Source: Bauldia sp. (GTDB lineage: Bacteria > Pseudomonadota > Alphaproteobacteria > Rhizobiales > Kaistiaceae). From it: a stretch of 64,000 nucleotides of DNA. A program made the translations under genes and the position numbers. The stretch spans positions 1 through 64,000 of the forward strand of contig JAHCJY010000006.1 of NCBI GenBank assembly GCA_026126065.1. The letters are read 5' to 3'. The notes beneath the pieces were generated by a model. That model was given only the letters and a program-made list of their open reading frames with translations, had not been told where the DNA came from and made no database searches. Shown one piece after another: positions 1-12,014 of this stretch (position 1 is its first letter; each line of letters begins with the position of its first letter).

Positions 1-383
1 CGTGGCAGGTAGAAGCCGGCAGACCACGCGGTGATGATCCGGGCCTCGCCGGCGTCGGCAAAGTCGCCATCATCGTTCACGTCGATCAGGACGCAGTGGG
101 GCAGGGCATCCGGAAAGACCGCGATGAAGCCTTCGCGGTCGGCGATCCTGTCCCAGTCGGAGCTGGCACCGATGCCCGCGCCGTCGCCGCCGAGGCCATG
201 GAACATGAAGACCACCGGAAGCGCCGCATGTGCGGACGCTCTCGCGCCGACATGGACGAGGAAGGATCGGTCGAAGCCATCCACCGTCAGCGTGACGTGG
301 CTCGTTCCCGGCGTGACCTGTGCGGCGGCGCCCTGAACGCAGAGCAGGATCGCCGCAACGCCAAGCAGCCGAAAAGCACGCAT
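1..383 (-). CDS. Secreted PHB-depolymerase/LpqC-like esterase, N-terminal part
   Basis: The first 127 codons of a minus-strand gene that runs off the left edge. Residues 1-21 look like a Sec signal peptide (MRAFRLLGVAAILLCVQGAAA) with cleavage before Gln. The mature part carries an alpha/beta-hydrolase oxyanion motif (FMFHGLGGDG) and then GFIAVFPDAL, as in the polyhydroxybutyrate depolymerase/feruloyl esterase family. The nucleophile Ser region lies outside the window, so activity cannot be confirmed. The ATG at 383 directly precedes the signal sequence. It is probably an extracellular or periplasmic esterase of unknown substrate. Confidence 0.7.
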   Translation of the reverse strand, partial: MRAFRLLGVAAILLCVQGAAAQVTPGTSHVTLTVDGFDRSFLVHVGARASAHAALPVVFMFHGLGGDGAGIGASSDWDRIADREGFIAVFPDALPHCVLIDVNDDGDFADAGEARIITAWSAGFYLP

Positions 384-434
384 CGCGGTCCCCGGTCGCC
401 GCGACGGGCGGCTGTCGGAACAATGATAACGCAA

Positions 435-464
435 GAAAGGCGCCCCGATGACGGAGCGCCTTTC
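435..464 (-). terminator. Hairpin terminator after the DUF892 gene
   Basis: A perfect 9-bp stem, GAAAGGCGC/GCGCCTTTC, with a 12-nt loop lies 27 nt after the stop of the DUF892 gene. On the minus strand it is followed by a moderately T-rich TTGCGTT, so it fits a rho-independent terminator for that gene. Confidence 0.6.
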
Positions 465-490
465 GAAGCAGTGGGCCCTGGCGAGTGGCC

Positions 491-1015
491 TCAGGCGGCC
501 GCGACGCTCAGCGAGCGTTCGAGCGAGACCCTGGGAAAAGGCTGCGCCAGCCGTGTCGCAATGGCCGTGAGGTCTTCGTCGGTGGCGCGATCCTCTTCGA
601 GGATGGCGCCGAGTGCGACCTTCTCGTCCTGCCGGCCGAGGATCTTGGCGTAGGCCGCCAGCGTCCCGTAGATCGCGATCTCGTGATGCTCGATCCGCTG
701 CACGAGCGAGATCAGCGCCATGTCGCGAAGGGGACCGCGCGCCGTCGTCGTCATTGCGTGGCGGGCGAGAGCGAAGAGCGCGTCGACCGACCCGTCGACA
801 TCGGTATCCAGGAGCCGCCCATGGCAGTTGAGCAGCGACTTCAGCCTGACCGCGTTCTCGCGGGCATCGATCGCATGCGCGCGCAGCGTCTCGCGCAGCT
901 CGGGGTCGTCGGCCTGGGGATAGAGTTCCGTCAGCCCATCGGCGACAGTCACGGCCAGCGCTTCGGCTTCCTGCAGCCCTGCCACGTACATCGTTTCGAA
1001 GTCGTTCGTCTTCAC
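491..1015 (-). CDS. DUF892 (YciE/YciF) ferritin-like protein
   Basis: A 174-aa helical protein. It has the early MYVAGLQEAEAL helix, which corresponds to the family LYxAExQ pattern, and a later EHHEIAIYGTL helix with the Glu/His pair that binds metal in ferritin-like DUF892 proteins. The GTG at 1015 is chosen because AAGGAG lies about 7 nt upstream. A longer reading from 1078 would add 21 residues with no family resemblance. YciE/F relatives are stress-associated and their catalytic role is not established. It is a single-gene unit that ends at a hairpin. Confidence 0.75.
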   Translation of the reverse strand: MKTNDFETMYVAGLQEAEALAVTVADGLTELYPQADDPELRETLRAHAIDARENAVRLKSLLNCHGRLLDTDVDGSVDALFALARHAMTTTARGPLRDMALISLVQRIEHHEIAIYGTLAAYAKILGRQDEKVALGAILEEDRATDEDLTAIATRLAQPFPRVSLERSLSVAAA

Positions 1016-1289
1016 CGCCCGCTCCTTACGTCCATCCGGCCTCTGCCGTTGAACTCCCTCATGCGGATAAGGTTCCAACGGAAGCCGGGCTCAAATGTGG
1101 CGCACCCGCGCCTATAGTGTGACTGTTCGCCGGTCTTTTCGGAGCCGGTGGTATCCCCTATAAGCCGCCGCTAGCCTTAGAGTTCGGACTGTTTTGGCAC
1201 CGGCTGGCCGCCGGCGCCGGGGCCTCGTTCGACTTCACGACTTCGTGGTCCTGTCCGGAAATGGCAGGTCCCCCTGCCGAAAGCCCCTG

Positions 1290-4766
<3,477 letters not shown>

Positions 4767-4775
4767 CCTTCGGGA

Positions 4776-4810
4776 GCCGCCCGGGATGTCGGGCGGTTTC
4801 TGTGTGTTTT
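4776..4810 (+). terminator. Rho-independent terminator after carB
   Basis: CCGCCCG (4777-4783), a 6-nt loop and CGGGCGG (4790-4796) are followed by the T-rich tract TTTCTGTGTGTTTT. The hairpin lies between the carB stop and the greA start. Confidence 0.8.
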
Positions 4811-4832
4811 GGCCTGAACTGAAAGTGTGACG

Positions 4833-5309
4833 ATGGTCGACAAGGTTCCGATGACAGTCGCCGGGCACGCCGCGCTCGATGCCGAGCTGCGCCGTCGCAC
4901 CGGGGAGGAGCGTCCGCGGATCATCGAGGCGATCTCCGAAGCGCGTTCGCATGGCGATCTTTCGGAAAACGCCGAGTATCACGCGGCCAAGGAAGCGCAG
5001 AGCCACAACGAAGGCCGCATCGCCGAGATCGAGGACCAGCTGTCGCGTGCCGAGGTCATCGACGTGACCAAGCTTTCCGGCAAGCAGGTGATCTTCGGCG
5101 CCACGGTCAAGCTCGTGGACGAGGACACCGAGGAAGAGAAGGTCTACCAGATCGTCGGCGACGCCGAGGCAGACGTGAAGCGCGGCCGCATCTCGATCTC
5201 CTCGCCGATCGCCCGCGCGCTCATCGGCAAGGGCAAGGGCGATACCGTCGAGGTCGTGGCTCCCGGCGGCGCGCACTCCTACGAAATCCTCGACGTCCGC
5301 TTCCAGTAG
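4833..5309 (+). CDS. greA: Transcription elongation factor GreA
   Basis: A 158-aa protein, the usual GreA length. It stimulates RNA polymerase to cleave backtracked transcripts. The N-terminal coiled coil carries the conserved [16 protein letters not shown] segment, with the acidic D/E pair at its tip that coordinates catalytic Mg2+. The C-terminal FKBP-like domain ends in [16 protein letters not shown]. The ATG at 4833 has GAAAG 7 nt upstream; a GTG at 4827 would add two residues. The gene stands alone after the carB terminator. Confidence 0.96.
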   Translation: MVDKVPMTVAGHAALDAELRRRTGEERPRIIEAISEARSHGDLSENAEYHAAKEAQSHNEGRIAEIEDQLSRAEVIDVTKLSGKQVIFGATVKLVDEDTEEEKVYQIVGDAEADVKRGRISISSPIARALIGKGKGDTVEVVAPGGAHSYEILDVRFQ

Positions 5310-5462
5310 CCTCCGGCCGGCTTCGCCCCCGTCGATGGTTAATCGGCGGTGGAACGATGCCGGGATTGCCGGGGGTGCGGTTTTACCAAGCCGCATCGTT
5401 TTCCCTCTAGGTCTTGCGGCCAACGCGGTGTGCGGGCGTCGCGGCAGGACATGGAGTGGGCG

Positions 5463-5663
5463 ATGAAAACGCTGCTGGGACGGTTCACACGCGACGTGGC
5501 GGGGTCGGCCGCCATCGAATACGTGCTCCTAGGGAGCCTGGTGGCCATCGCCATCATCGTCGGTGCGACCGCGCTCGGGGGCTCGATGAACGGCACGTTC
5601 CAGAACGCGACCGACACCTACCAGGCTGGCCTCGGCGCGGGCGGTGGCGAGGCTGGTGAATAG
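5463..5663 (+). CDS. Flp/Fap-type pilin, orphan
   Basis: A 66-aa protein of the Flp type IVb pilin class. It has a short basic leader (MKTLLGRFTRDVAG), then SAAIEYVLLGSLVAIAIIVG, which matches the G|xxxxEY prepilin-peptidase site and hydrophobic helix of tad pilins. The ATG at 5463 has GGAG about 5 nt upstream; the longer reading begins in non-homologous sequence. No tad assembly genes are in the window, so the pilin is an orphan here. It is convergent with the adenylation operon. Confidence 0.8.
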   Translation: MKTLLGRFTRDVAGSAAIEYVLLGSLVAIAIIVGATALGGSMNGTFQNATDTYQAGLGAGGGEAGE

Positions 5664-5673
5664 ACTGGGGCCC

Positions 5674-5691
5674 GCTGCGACCCGTCGCAGC
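5674..5691. terminator. Palindrome between convergent genes
   Basis: GCTGCGA/TCGCAGC with a 4-nt loop lies between the pilin stop and the end of the adenylation operon. It has no clear T-tract, so its role as a bidirectional terminator is only plausible. Confidence 0.35.
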
Positions 5692-5706
5692 CGAACCCAC
5701 TCACGG

Positions 5707-7317
5707 CTAGGCCCCGCCCCGCGCCAGCGCCATCAGGCGCATCCGGTCGGGCTTGTGGTTCGGCAGCCGCGGAATGGCCTCCAGGACCATCACCTGCGCC
5801 GGCACCATGTGGTCGGGCATCGTCTTGGCGAGCCCACCGCGGATGGCCAGCGGCATCGCTTCGCCGGGAACACCCGGCTGCAGCGTGACGAACGCCACCA
5901 GCTTCGTCTCCGGTGACAGGAGCAGCGTCACGGCGTCCAGAACGCCCGGGAAGCCCCTGAGACCCGCCTCGACGACGCCAAGGTCCGCCTTGAGCCCGCG
6001 GATCTTGACCTGCTGGTCGAGCCGTCCGGCGAATTCGTACAGGCCATCCTCCCGCAGCCGGGCATAGTCGCCCGTCGCGTAAATGCGGTAGCCGGGCTTC
6101 GTCGGGTCCTCGAACGAAGGCGGCGGCGTGAGGTGGCCATCCTCCCAGCCGCCGGAGGCCATCGTCCTTGCGCGCACGACGATCTGGCCGACCTCGCCGA
6201 GCGCCACGTTGCCGCCGTCCTCGCCGACGAGCGCGACCTCGCGGAACGGCGAGACGTAGCCGACGGGGATGACGGGACCGGTGATGGCCTCGTCGCGCAC
6301 GAACCACTGGAACACGCCGCCGGCCTCGGTCGAGGCGAGGGTGATGCTGATGACGCAGTCCTTCGGAAGGTTGGCGCGGAACAGAGCGATGTCGCTGGCA
6401 AGCGTCGATTCGCCGAAGAGCATCAGGACGCGGAGCGCGTGGAACGCCTCCTTCGCGCCGGGGACCCGGAAGATGTTCCGCAGCGCCGTCGGCACGAAGG
6501 AAAGGACCGTCACCCGCTCCTGCGCCAGCTGGCGGAACGCCTCCACGAGACCCGTGGCGCGGAGGTCGAGGATGCGGACGGTCGCGCCGAGCAGCACCGC
6601 CATCACGGCGTCGCCGCCCCCGCCGATCGCCGGCGAACCGACCGCCAGGATCACGTCGTTCTCGTTGAGATGGGCCGCCTCGACCCATGGGCCGAGGCTC
6701 GCCAGCCCGCCGTCGGTGGAGGAGGCGAGGCCCTTCGCCTTGCCGGTGCTGCCGGAGGTGAACATCACCGAGATCGGCCCGGTGTGCTTCCGCAGCGGGG
6801 GGCGGGTGCGGCTGCCCGCGGTCGCGGGATCGTACACGATGCGGGGAATGCCGGGCGGCACGAAGCTGTCGTCGGCCCGTCGGTCCGCCGCGAGGAGCAC
6901 CGCGCCGGGCTGGGCCGCGGTGAACACCATCGTCTGGCGCTCGACCGGGTATCCCGCGTCGATCGTCACCAGCGTTCGACCCGTCGCCACCGCGGCGAGG
7001 ATGATCGGCACGAAGCCCGCGGTCGTGTGGACGATCGCAGCCACCGGCCTGTCGAGCGGCGCCTCGACGTCGATCCGCGCAGCGAGATCGTCGATCTGCC
7101 GCTTCAGTTCGGCATAGGTGATGCGGGTGACGCCGTCGTCGACGGCGATCTTGTCGTGGTGGCGGCGGACCATCTCGTCGACCCGCTCGAGCGCGTGCCG
7201 CTCGCCCCATTCTCCGAACGGTTCGAACGGGACCCCGACCGGCCCGCCGAAGTCGATGGGATGAGGGCGCCCCGAGGCCCACACGAGATCCGGGGAGAGC
7301 GTGATCGGCGAAGACAT
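5707..7317 (-). CDS. AMP-forming adenylation enzyme (NRPS A-domain-like), copy 2
   Basis: A 536-aa stand-alone adenylate-forming enzyme (ANL superfamily). It should activate a carboxylic or amino acid as acyl-AMP and load it onto a carrier protein. Core motifs are visible: P-loop TSGSTGKAKG (from residue 187), LASTEAGG, YATGDYARLREDGLYEFAGR, DQQVKIRG, and the C-terminal catalytic Lys522 in LPNHKPDR. It is a full-length paralogue of the gene just upstream (same length, same motif positions), with a 68-nt gap. The ATG at 7317 is the first credible start; the open frame extends upstream through the neighbour and that part is spurious. The ribosome site is weak. No condensation, thioesterase or reductase domain is fused. 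Substrate unknown. Confidence 0.85.
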   Translation of the reverse strand: MSSPITLSPDLVWASGRPHPIDFGGPVGVPFEPFGEWGERHALERVDEMVRRHHDKIAVDDGVTRITYAELKRQIDDLAARIDVEAPLDRPVAAIVHTTAGFVPIILAAVATGRTLVTIDAGYPVERQTMVFTAAQPGAVLLAADRRADDSFVPPGIPRIVYDPATAGSRTRPPLRKHTGPISVMFTSGSTGKAKGLASSTDGGLASLGPWVEAAHLNENDVILAVGSPAIGGGGDAVMAVLLGATVRILDLRATGLVEAFRQLAQERVTVLSFVPTALRNIFRVPGAKEAFHALRVLMLFGESTLASDIALFRANLPKDCVISITLASTEAGGVFQWFVRDEAITGPVIPVGYVSPFREVALVGEDGGNVALGEVGQIVVRARTMASGGWEDGHLTPPPSFEDPTKPGYRIYATGDYARLREDGLYEFAGRLDQQVKIRGLKADLGVVEAGLRGFPGVLDAVTLLLSPETKLVAFVTLQPGVPGEAMPLAIRGGLAKTMPDHMVPAQVMVLEAIPRLPNHKPDRMRLMALARGGA

Positions 7318-7385
7318 CTGCACGAAGGTCCGCGTTGTTCGGCGGCACGCCTCCGCATCGTGCCGCCAGCCTGGTTTCCTCGTTG

Positions 7386-8999
7386 TTACGTCGTCGGCGT
7401 CGCCCGCGCCAGTTCCGCCAGCCGCTTGAGGTCGGGTTTGTGGTTCGGCAGCCGCGGGATGGCGTCGAGGATGTGGATCTGCGACGGCACCATGTAGTCG
7501 GGCAGGACCTTGGCCAGCGACGCGCGGGCGCCCTGGACCACCGCGGCCGGGACCTGCGGCATGGTCGCGACGAACCCGATCAGCTTCGCTTCCGGCGAGA
7601 GGAGAACGGTCGCGGCGTCTGCGATGCCCGCCTGTCCGCGCATCGCCGCCTCGACGATGCCGAGATCGGCCCGGAGCCCGCGGATCTTCACCTGCTGGTC
7701 GTTGCGCCCGGCGAACTCGGCAAGCCCATCCGGCCGCAGTCGGGCAAAGTCGCCGCTCTGGAAGATTCGCCAGCCGGGGCGTTCGGGGTCGGGGTAGGAG
7801 GGCGGCGGCTGAAGCCGCCCGTCCACCCAGCTGCCGGCGGCCATGAACCGGCTGCGGACCACGATCCTCCCGACCTCGCCGACGGGCACGTTCCTGCCGT
7901 CCTCGCCGACCAGCGCCACTTCCTTGTGGGGCATCACGTAGCCGACGGGAACGACCGCCCCGTCCACCTTCGACTCGTCCACGAACCACTGGAACACGCC
8001 GAGCGCCTCGGTCGAGGCCAACTGGACACTGATCGTACACGAGGCGGGCAGGTTGGCGCGGAACAGGTCGAGGTCGCTCCTGAGCGTCGATTCACCGAAC
8101 AGGTTCAGGACGCGCATCGCGTGGAAGGCATCCCTGGCGCCGGGAACGCGGAAGAAATTGCGCAGCGCCGAGGGCACGAAGTTGAGGATCGTGACGCGAT
8201 CCTCCTTCAACTGGCGGAACGCCTCCGGCAGGCCAAGCGCCCTGATGTCGACGAGACGGACGCGCGCGCCCGTCATGATGGCCAGAAGGGCGTCGCCCCA
8301 GCCGATCACCGATGGCGAGCCAATCGACAGGACCGTGTCGGCGTCCGTCACGTGCAGCCGGTTGATCCACCCGGCAAGGGAGGAGATAGCCGCTGCCTCG
8401 TTGACCGCCAAGCCCTTGGGGCGCCCCGTCGTCCCCGAGGTGAATCCGATCCGCATCAGGTCCGCCGGCCGGTAGGGCGGCCGCGTGCGGTTGCCGGTCG
8501 CGGCAAGGTCGAGGACGAGGCGCGGGATGCCGGCGGGCGCTATCGAATCGTCCGCCTTCCGGTCCGCCGTCAGCAGGATCGCCCCCGGCGAGATAGCGGC
8601 GATCACGGCCTTCTGCGCCTCGGGCGGGTAGCTCGCATCGACGAAGACGATCGTGCGGCCGATCGCAACCGCCGCCATCATGATGATGGGGTAGGAGGCG
8701 GTCATGTGGACGATGGCGGCGACCGGCCGGTCCGGCGGCGCTGCTTCGTCGAGGCGGGCGGCGAAGTCGTCCACGGCGCGCTTGAGCGCGTTGTACGAGA
8801 TGCGGGTGACGCCGTCGTCGAGGGCGATCGCCTCGCCCCTCCGGCGTACCATCTCGTCCATCCGCTCGATGGCCGGACGTTCGATCCATTCGTCGCCGAA
8901 CGGCTCGAAATTCCCTGAACCGCCGTCCTGCACGGTCGACGGCGGGTGCCGCATCCATTCGAGATCGGGCGCCAGCGTCAGCAGGTCTGCATCAGTCAT
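7386..8999 (-). CDS. AMP-forming adenylation enzyme (NRPS A-domain-like), copy 1
   Basis: A 537-aa adenylate-forming enzyme, paralogous to the downstream gene across its whole length. Motifs: TSGTTGRPKG (187-196), LASTEALG, the SGDFARLRPDGLAEFAGR hinge region, DQQVKIRG, and catalytic Lys521 in LPNHKPDL. A strong GGGAGGGGA precedes the ATG at 8999. It lies in the order carrier protein, hydrolase, A-1, A-2 on one strand, so the carrier at 10208-10438 is the probable acceptor. Two adenylation enzymes with one carrier suggest either two building blocks or duplication with changed specificity; sequence alone does not say which. Confidence 0.86.
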   Translation of the reverse strand: MTDADLLTLAPDLEWMRHPPSTVQDGGSGNFEPFGDEWIERPAIERMDEMVRRRGEAIALDDGVTRISYNALKRAVDDFAARLDEAAPPDRPVAAIVHMTASYPIIMMAAVAIGRTIVFVDASYPPEAQKAVIAAISPGAILLTADRKADDSIAPAGIPRLVLDLAATGNRTRPPYRPADLMRIGFTSGTTGRPKGLAVNEAAAISSLAGWINRLHVTDADTVLSIGSPSVIGWGDALLAIMTGARVRLVDIRALGLPEAFRQLKEDRVTILNFVPSALRNFFRVPGARDAFHAMRVLNLFGESTLRSDLDLFRANLPASCTISVQLASTEALGVFQWFVDESKVDGAVVPVGYVMPHKEVALVGEDGRNVPVGEVGRIVVRSRFMAAGSWVDGRLQPPPSYPDPERPGWRIFQSGDFARLRPDGLAEFAGRNDQQVKIRGLRADLGIVEAAMRGQAGIADAATVLLSPEAKLIGFVATMPQVPAAVVQGARASLAKVLPDYMVPSQIHILDAIPRLPNHKPDLKRLAELARATPTT

Positions 9000-9074
9000 G
9001 GATTCCCCTCCCGGGCGGCGCGATCGGTTCTCGCGGCCAGCCGCGGAGCATCGCGCACCCGCGCCCCTGAATTC

Positions 9075-10211
9075 TCAGCCCCTGGTTGCTACCAGCCTGC
9101 GCAGGCGCCCGAAAGCCCGATTGATGAGCGACGGCGGTGACGGATCGGACAGGTCCACCTCCGCGGCCAGCTTCGCGCCGCGGTCGAGTTCGGGGCTCGC
9201 GGACGTCATCCATTCGAACACAGCATGGAGGCGATCGGCGCGGAGGAGCGCGCCGAACACGTCGTGCGACCGCCAGTCGGGCAGGGCCTCGAGCGCCACC
9301 GTCGGCAGGCCGGCGAGACGAAGCGCAGCGGCGCGATCGGTCGCGTTCTGCGCCCCGAACACCACGCGGGCAGTCGGCGCGTCGGGCTGGGCATAGAGCG
9401 GAACGATATCGACCCACCCTGCGCGAACCATCTCCGCGCGACGGTCTTCCGGAACGTCCGCAAATCCCGTCGTCGCCGGGATGAAGGCAAGCACGCGGTC
9501 CGCCTGCAGCAGCGGACCGTAGCGGAGCGCGGCATAGCCGCCGAGCGAGTTGCCGAACGTCGCAATCCGGCGGGCCCCCGCCTCGCGGGCGATGGACAGG
9601 ATGTGGGCCGCCGTGTCGGGCGCGTTCGCGGCGACGGGCTCGATGCCGCTGGCGAAGCCGGCGTTCCGGAAGTCGCGAAGGTAGAGGATGCTCGCATCGA
9701 GCCGGCCGAGCCAGCGATGGATCACCGACAGCGGCGGGCCGAGGCGGTGCGCAACGCCGCAGAAGGCGACGACCAGCGTCGGGGCGCCCGGCAGCGCCGA
9801 AAGCTGGACAGCCGCGTCGGGGTCGTCCCGGAACGGCTCGCGGCGGTCGTCCGCCGGCGGCAGCCTGTCGAACACGAGTTCCCAGGTCTGCACCCATGGC
9901 GTCTTCGGAAACGCCTGCGCAAGAAGCCTGGTCGCCCGCGCGGCATCCGCGAGATGTCCCTCCTCGATCAGCGCGTCGAGCCCGAGCATCCACTGCTTCG
10001 CCAGCCGCTGCCCGATCGCCGGCGTCGCGCCAGTTGCGAACGCGTACCGGAGCGCCGTCCCGTAGAGGCGCGGTCCGTGCCGGCCACCATCGATCGCCGC
10101 ATCCACGGCCTGCTGTGTTTCGGAGGGAAGGCGGCGGCCAGCCCGCGCCGCTTCGTCGAGCGCCGCCGTGAGGGCGGCCTCGGTGCCTGTGGCGCCGTCC
10201 ACCAGGGTCAT
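9075..10211 (-). CDS. Alpha/beta-hydrolase-like protein of the adenylation operon
   Basis: A 378-aa protein with no signal peptide. The N-terminal ~110 residues are Ala-rich and helical. The rest looks like an alpha/beta hydrolase: a strand TLVVAFCG and the nucleophile elbow FGNSLGGY with Ser222. Candidate Asp/His residues (DAPTARVVFG, WRSHDVF) follow in the expected order. The ATG overlaps the stop of the carrier-protein gene (ATGA), so translation is coupled. In this context it could act as a thioesterase or acyltransferase that releases or transfers the carrier-bound product, but no specific family was recognised. Confidence 0.6.
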   Translation of the reverse strand: MTLVDGATGTEAALTAALDEAARAGRRLPSETQQAVDAAIDGGRHGPRLYGTALRYAFATGATPAIGQRLAKQWMLGLDALIEEGHLADAARATRLLAQAFPKTPWVQTWELVFDRLPPADDRREPFRDDPDAAVQLSALPGAPTLVVAFCGVAHRLGPPLSVIHRWLGRLDASILYLRDFRNAGFASGIEPVAANAPDTAAHILSIAREAGARRIATFGNSLGGYAALRYGPLLQADRVLAFIPATTGFADVPEDRRAEMVRAGWVDIVPLYAQPDAPTARVVFGAQNATDRAAALRLAGLPTVALEALPDWRSHDVFGALLRADRLHAVFEWMTSASPELDRGAKLAAEVDLSDPSPPSLINRAFGRLRRLVATRG

Positions 10212-10438
10212 CGCCGTGACAGGCGGGCCGCGACATCCTTGACGCGGCTGTTGGCGGCCAGGCTCTCGGGGGTTACCTCGACGCCGAACCGGCGCTCGAG
10301 CTCCAGCGCGATGCGGATCGCCTGGAGCGAATCCCCGCCAAGGCTGAACAGATCGTCCCCGGGGGAGATCCTGGCACCAGGCACGTTCAGCACGCTCGAG
10401 TAGATCGCAGCGACTTCCTGCTCTGCAGCTGTCGACAC
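10208..10438 (-). CDS. Acyl/peptidyl carrier protein
   Basis: A 76-aa phosphopantetheine carrier protein. The 4'-phosphopantetheine attachment motif LFSLGGDSLQAI places the modified residue at Ser37, and the flanking helices are typical (EVAAIYSSVL; LERRFGVEVTPESL). GGDSL is the style of NRPS peptidyl carriers rather than fatty-acid AcpP (usually DSLD). The GTG at 10438 has AGGGG about 7 nt upstream; a longer open frame to 10663 is low-complexity and rejected. First gene of the operon that continues into the hydrolase and two adenylation enzymes. Confidence 0.85.
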   Translation of the reverse strand: MSTAAEQEVAAIYSSVLNVPGARISPGDDLFSLGGDSLQAIRIALELERRFGVEVTPESLAANSRVKDVAARLSRR

Positions 10439-10679
10439 GTATTGCCCCTGGCCCGTCCTGCCCGATCGGCTGTCGCCGCCGCGCGGGGCGAGATGCACGA
10501 CCTCGCCCGCCGCGAGCAGGCTACCACCACCGCCCCGCCCCCCGGAAGGGCACTCATCCGTACACCCGACCCGCTCCCGCTGCTGCCTTGCCCCACGACG
10601 AACCACCCCCGCCCCCCCACCATCTTGCCCACGGCCCCAACCCGCCGCATAAGCATCCGGCACCGCCTCGCGGTCGCCA
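10439..10679. other. Non-coding leader between the carrier-protein operon and tRNA
   Basis: 241 nt with no supported gene. It must contain the promoter of the minus-strand carrier/adenylation operon and of the plus-strand tRNA. The middle is C-rich and pyrimidine-biased on the plus strand. No clear operator was found. Confidence 0.4.
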
Positions 10680-10755
10680 GGGCCTGTAGCTCAACGGTTA
10701 GAGCCGACCGCTCATAACGGTCTGGTTGCAGGTTCGAGTCCTGCCGGGCCCACCA
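10680..10755 (+). tRNA. tRNA with CAT anticodon (Ile2 or elongator Met)
   Basis: A complete 76-nt cloverleaf. The acceptor GGGCCTG pairs with CGGGCCC, followed by discriminator A and encoded CCA. The anticodon stem GACCG/CGGTC encloses loop CTCATAA, and the T-arm contains GGTTCGAGTCC. The CAT anticodon can be Met or lysidine-modified Ile2. The G-rich acceptor and CTCATAA loop resemble alphaproteobacterial Ile2, but this is not decisive. The 3' half is the integration site of the element. Confidence 0.9.
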
Positions 10756-12014
10756 ATCATTTCAATGGGTTGTGCCGACTTTCCTTTGCTGATCTGGCGC
10801 TCCACCAACGGAATCACCAACGATTCGCCACTTCCCGCCCTCTGGAAGGCCTTGGGCTGCAGGGGCTTGGCATGCCGCTTGGTTCGGTAGCCGATAGCAT
10901 CTGCCGCATTCCGCAGGTGATCCGGGTGGTGGTGGCCATAAACTCGGTCAATCAGGTTCTCAGTCATGCCCAGGAAGCCCGCCGCTTCCCACTTCGGAAC
11001 ACCCGCCTGCATCAGCCATGTGGCAGCCGTGTGCCGCAGCGTGTGTGGACTTACCTTGCCGCCTAACCCGGCCAGCCGTACGGCGCTGGCGAATGCCGTC
11101 TTCACCGACTTCACGGGCTGGCCGTTCCACTCGACGAAGTAGTCCCTGACGATGCCGTGCGCCTGCCAGCGCCTCAGGTGCGCGAGGAGACGCGGAGGGA
11201 TCGGCACTGGGGGCTGACGTTTGTTGGTTTCGCGCTTACCTTCCGCCAGCCGGTAGAAAACGCCACCCTGCAGATCGACGAACGATCGACCGGGGTTCGG
11301 GACTGGCGACGCGGTCGCAATCGCGGAAGCTCTGGTCCCGGTGTAGAGGCCGATCAGTATGAAGCGGGCGAGATGACGAAGAGGACGCTTCCCTGTCACT
11401 ATGCGGGCGCCCTTGTCCGGTCCCCGGTGGACGGTTTGGATCTCCTTGGCGCGCCAGCACGTCCAGAGCAGGTGAGCGGCTTCGGACCGGGTCAGCCAAC
11501 GATCGCGTGCTCGCCCCTTGGGTGGCAGGACGACCCTGACAACACCACGGTGAAAACCTTCCTTAGCATGGTGGTTTATTGCGGCCCGGAGATCCTCAAG
11601 GTCACGGCGCGCCCCGCCGGGGCTGCCGCGCCAGGAGGTGTACTCGCGGCACGCTGCGCCAGTCACGCCAGACAAAGTGCGTCCTCCCCAGAACTCGTTG
11701 AGCCGCGCGATGCGGTCTATGAGTCCCTTTCGATTCGCCTGATGGCTACCGCGATCGTCCAGATAGACGGCGAGCACATCCGCTACATCGATCTCATCCA
11801 GATCGACCTCACGTCGCGGCGGGGCGTGCTTTTCAAGGATGTACTCCGCTAGCCGGCGCTCAGCCTCCGTAGCTTCGCCTGCAGCGCAGCCCGTGGCGAT
11901 CTGCTTTCCTTGGTCGAGGATGAACCACGCTGCTCGGGATTTGATCCGCCCTGTGCGTGCGTCTTTGCGTTCTTTGCGGAGCCATAGCCTGGGACCGTTG
12001 GTTCTACGCGGCAT
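10698..12014 (-). CDS. Tyrosine recombinase (integrase) of the element
   Basis: A 438-aa phage-type integrase. Catalytic residues can be placed: Arg228 (GLYTGTRASAI), His324 and Arg327 (HTLRHTAATW), and nucleophile Tyr359 (DRVYGHHHPDHL). The N-terminal start MPRRTNGPRLWLRKERKD is typical of this integrase group, which supports the ATG at 12014. An N-terminal SAM-like core-binding region spans about residues 70-165. The gene reads toward the tRNA, and its last ~18 residues are antisense to the tRNA, so the C-terminus is set by the attachment site itself. It probably catalyses integration and excision at the 49-bp repeats. Confidence 0.93.
   Translation of the reverse strand: MPRRTNGPRLWLRKERKDARTGRIKSRAAWFILDQGKQIATGCAAGEATEAERRLAEYILEKHAPPRREVDLDEIDVADVLAVYLDDRGSHQANRKGLIDRIARLNEFWGGRTLSGVTGAACREYTSWRGSPGGARRDLEDLRAAINHHAKEGFHRGVVRVVLPPKGRARDRWLTRSEAAHLLWTCWRAKEIQTVHRGPDKGARIVTGKRPLRHLARFILIGLYTGTRASAIATASPVPNPGRSFVDLQGGVFYRLAEGKRETNKRQPPVPIPPRLLAHLRRWQAHGIVRDYFVEWNGQPVKSVKTAFASAVRLAGLGGKVSPHTLRHTAATWLMQAGVPKWEAAGFLGMTENLIDRVYGHHHPDHLRNAADAIGYRTKRHAKPLQPKAFQRAGSGESLVIPLVERQISKGKSAQPIEMIGGPGRTRTCNQTVMSGRL
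10708..10756. repeat. attL: 49-bp direct repeat, copy 1
   Basis: The tRNA 3' part from the anticodon stem through CCA plus one A is identical to 50052-50100 (offset 39,344). Identity breaks at 10707/50051 (A/C) and 10757/50101 (T/A). A tRNA 3' end duplicated this way beside an integrase gene is the classic crossover site of a tyrosine-recombinase element. Confidence 0.93.
10804..10822 (+). repeat. Candidate integrase arm-type sites, left end
   Basis: Two ACCAACG heptamers (10804-10810 and 10816-10822), 12 bp apart, lie inside the 3' part of int. A nearly identical pair is found at the other end (49951-49968). Repeated heptamers near both ends resemble arm-type binding sites of tyrosine integrases. 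Confidence 0.4.

Noticed and set aside
7318..8040. Upstream extension of adenylation copy 2 to a 777-aa protein
   Set aside because: The extra 241 residues overlap copy 1 in another frame and have no family sequence; family alignment starts at the ATG at 7317.
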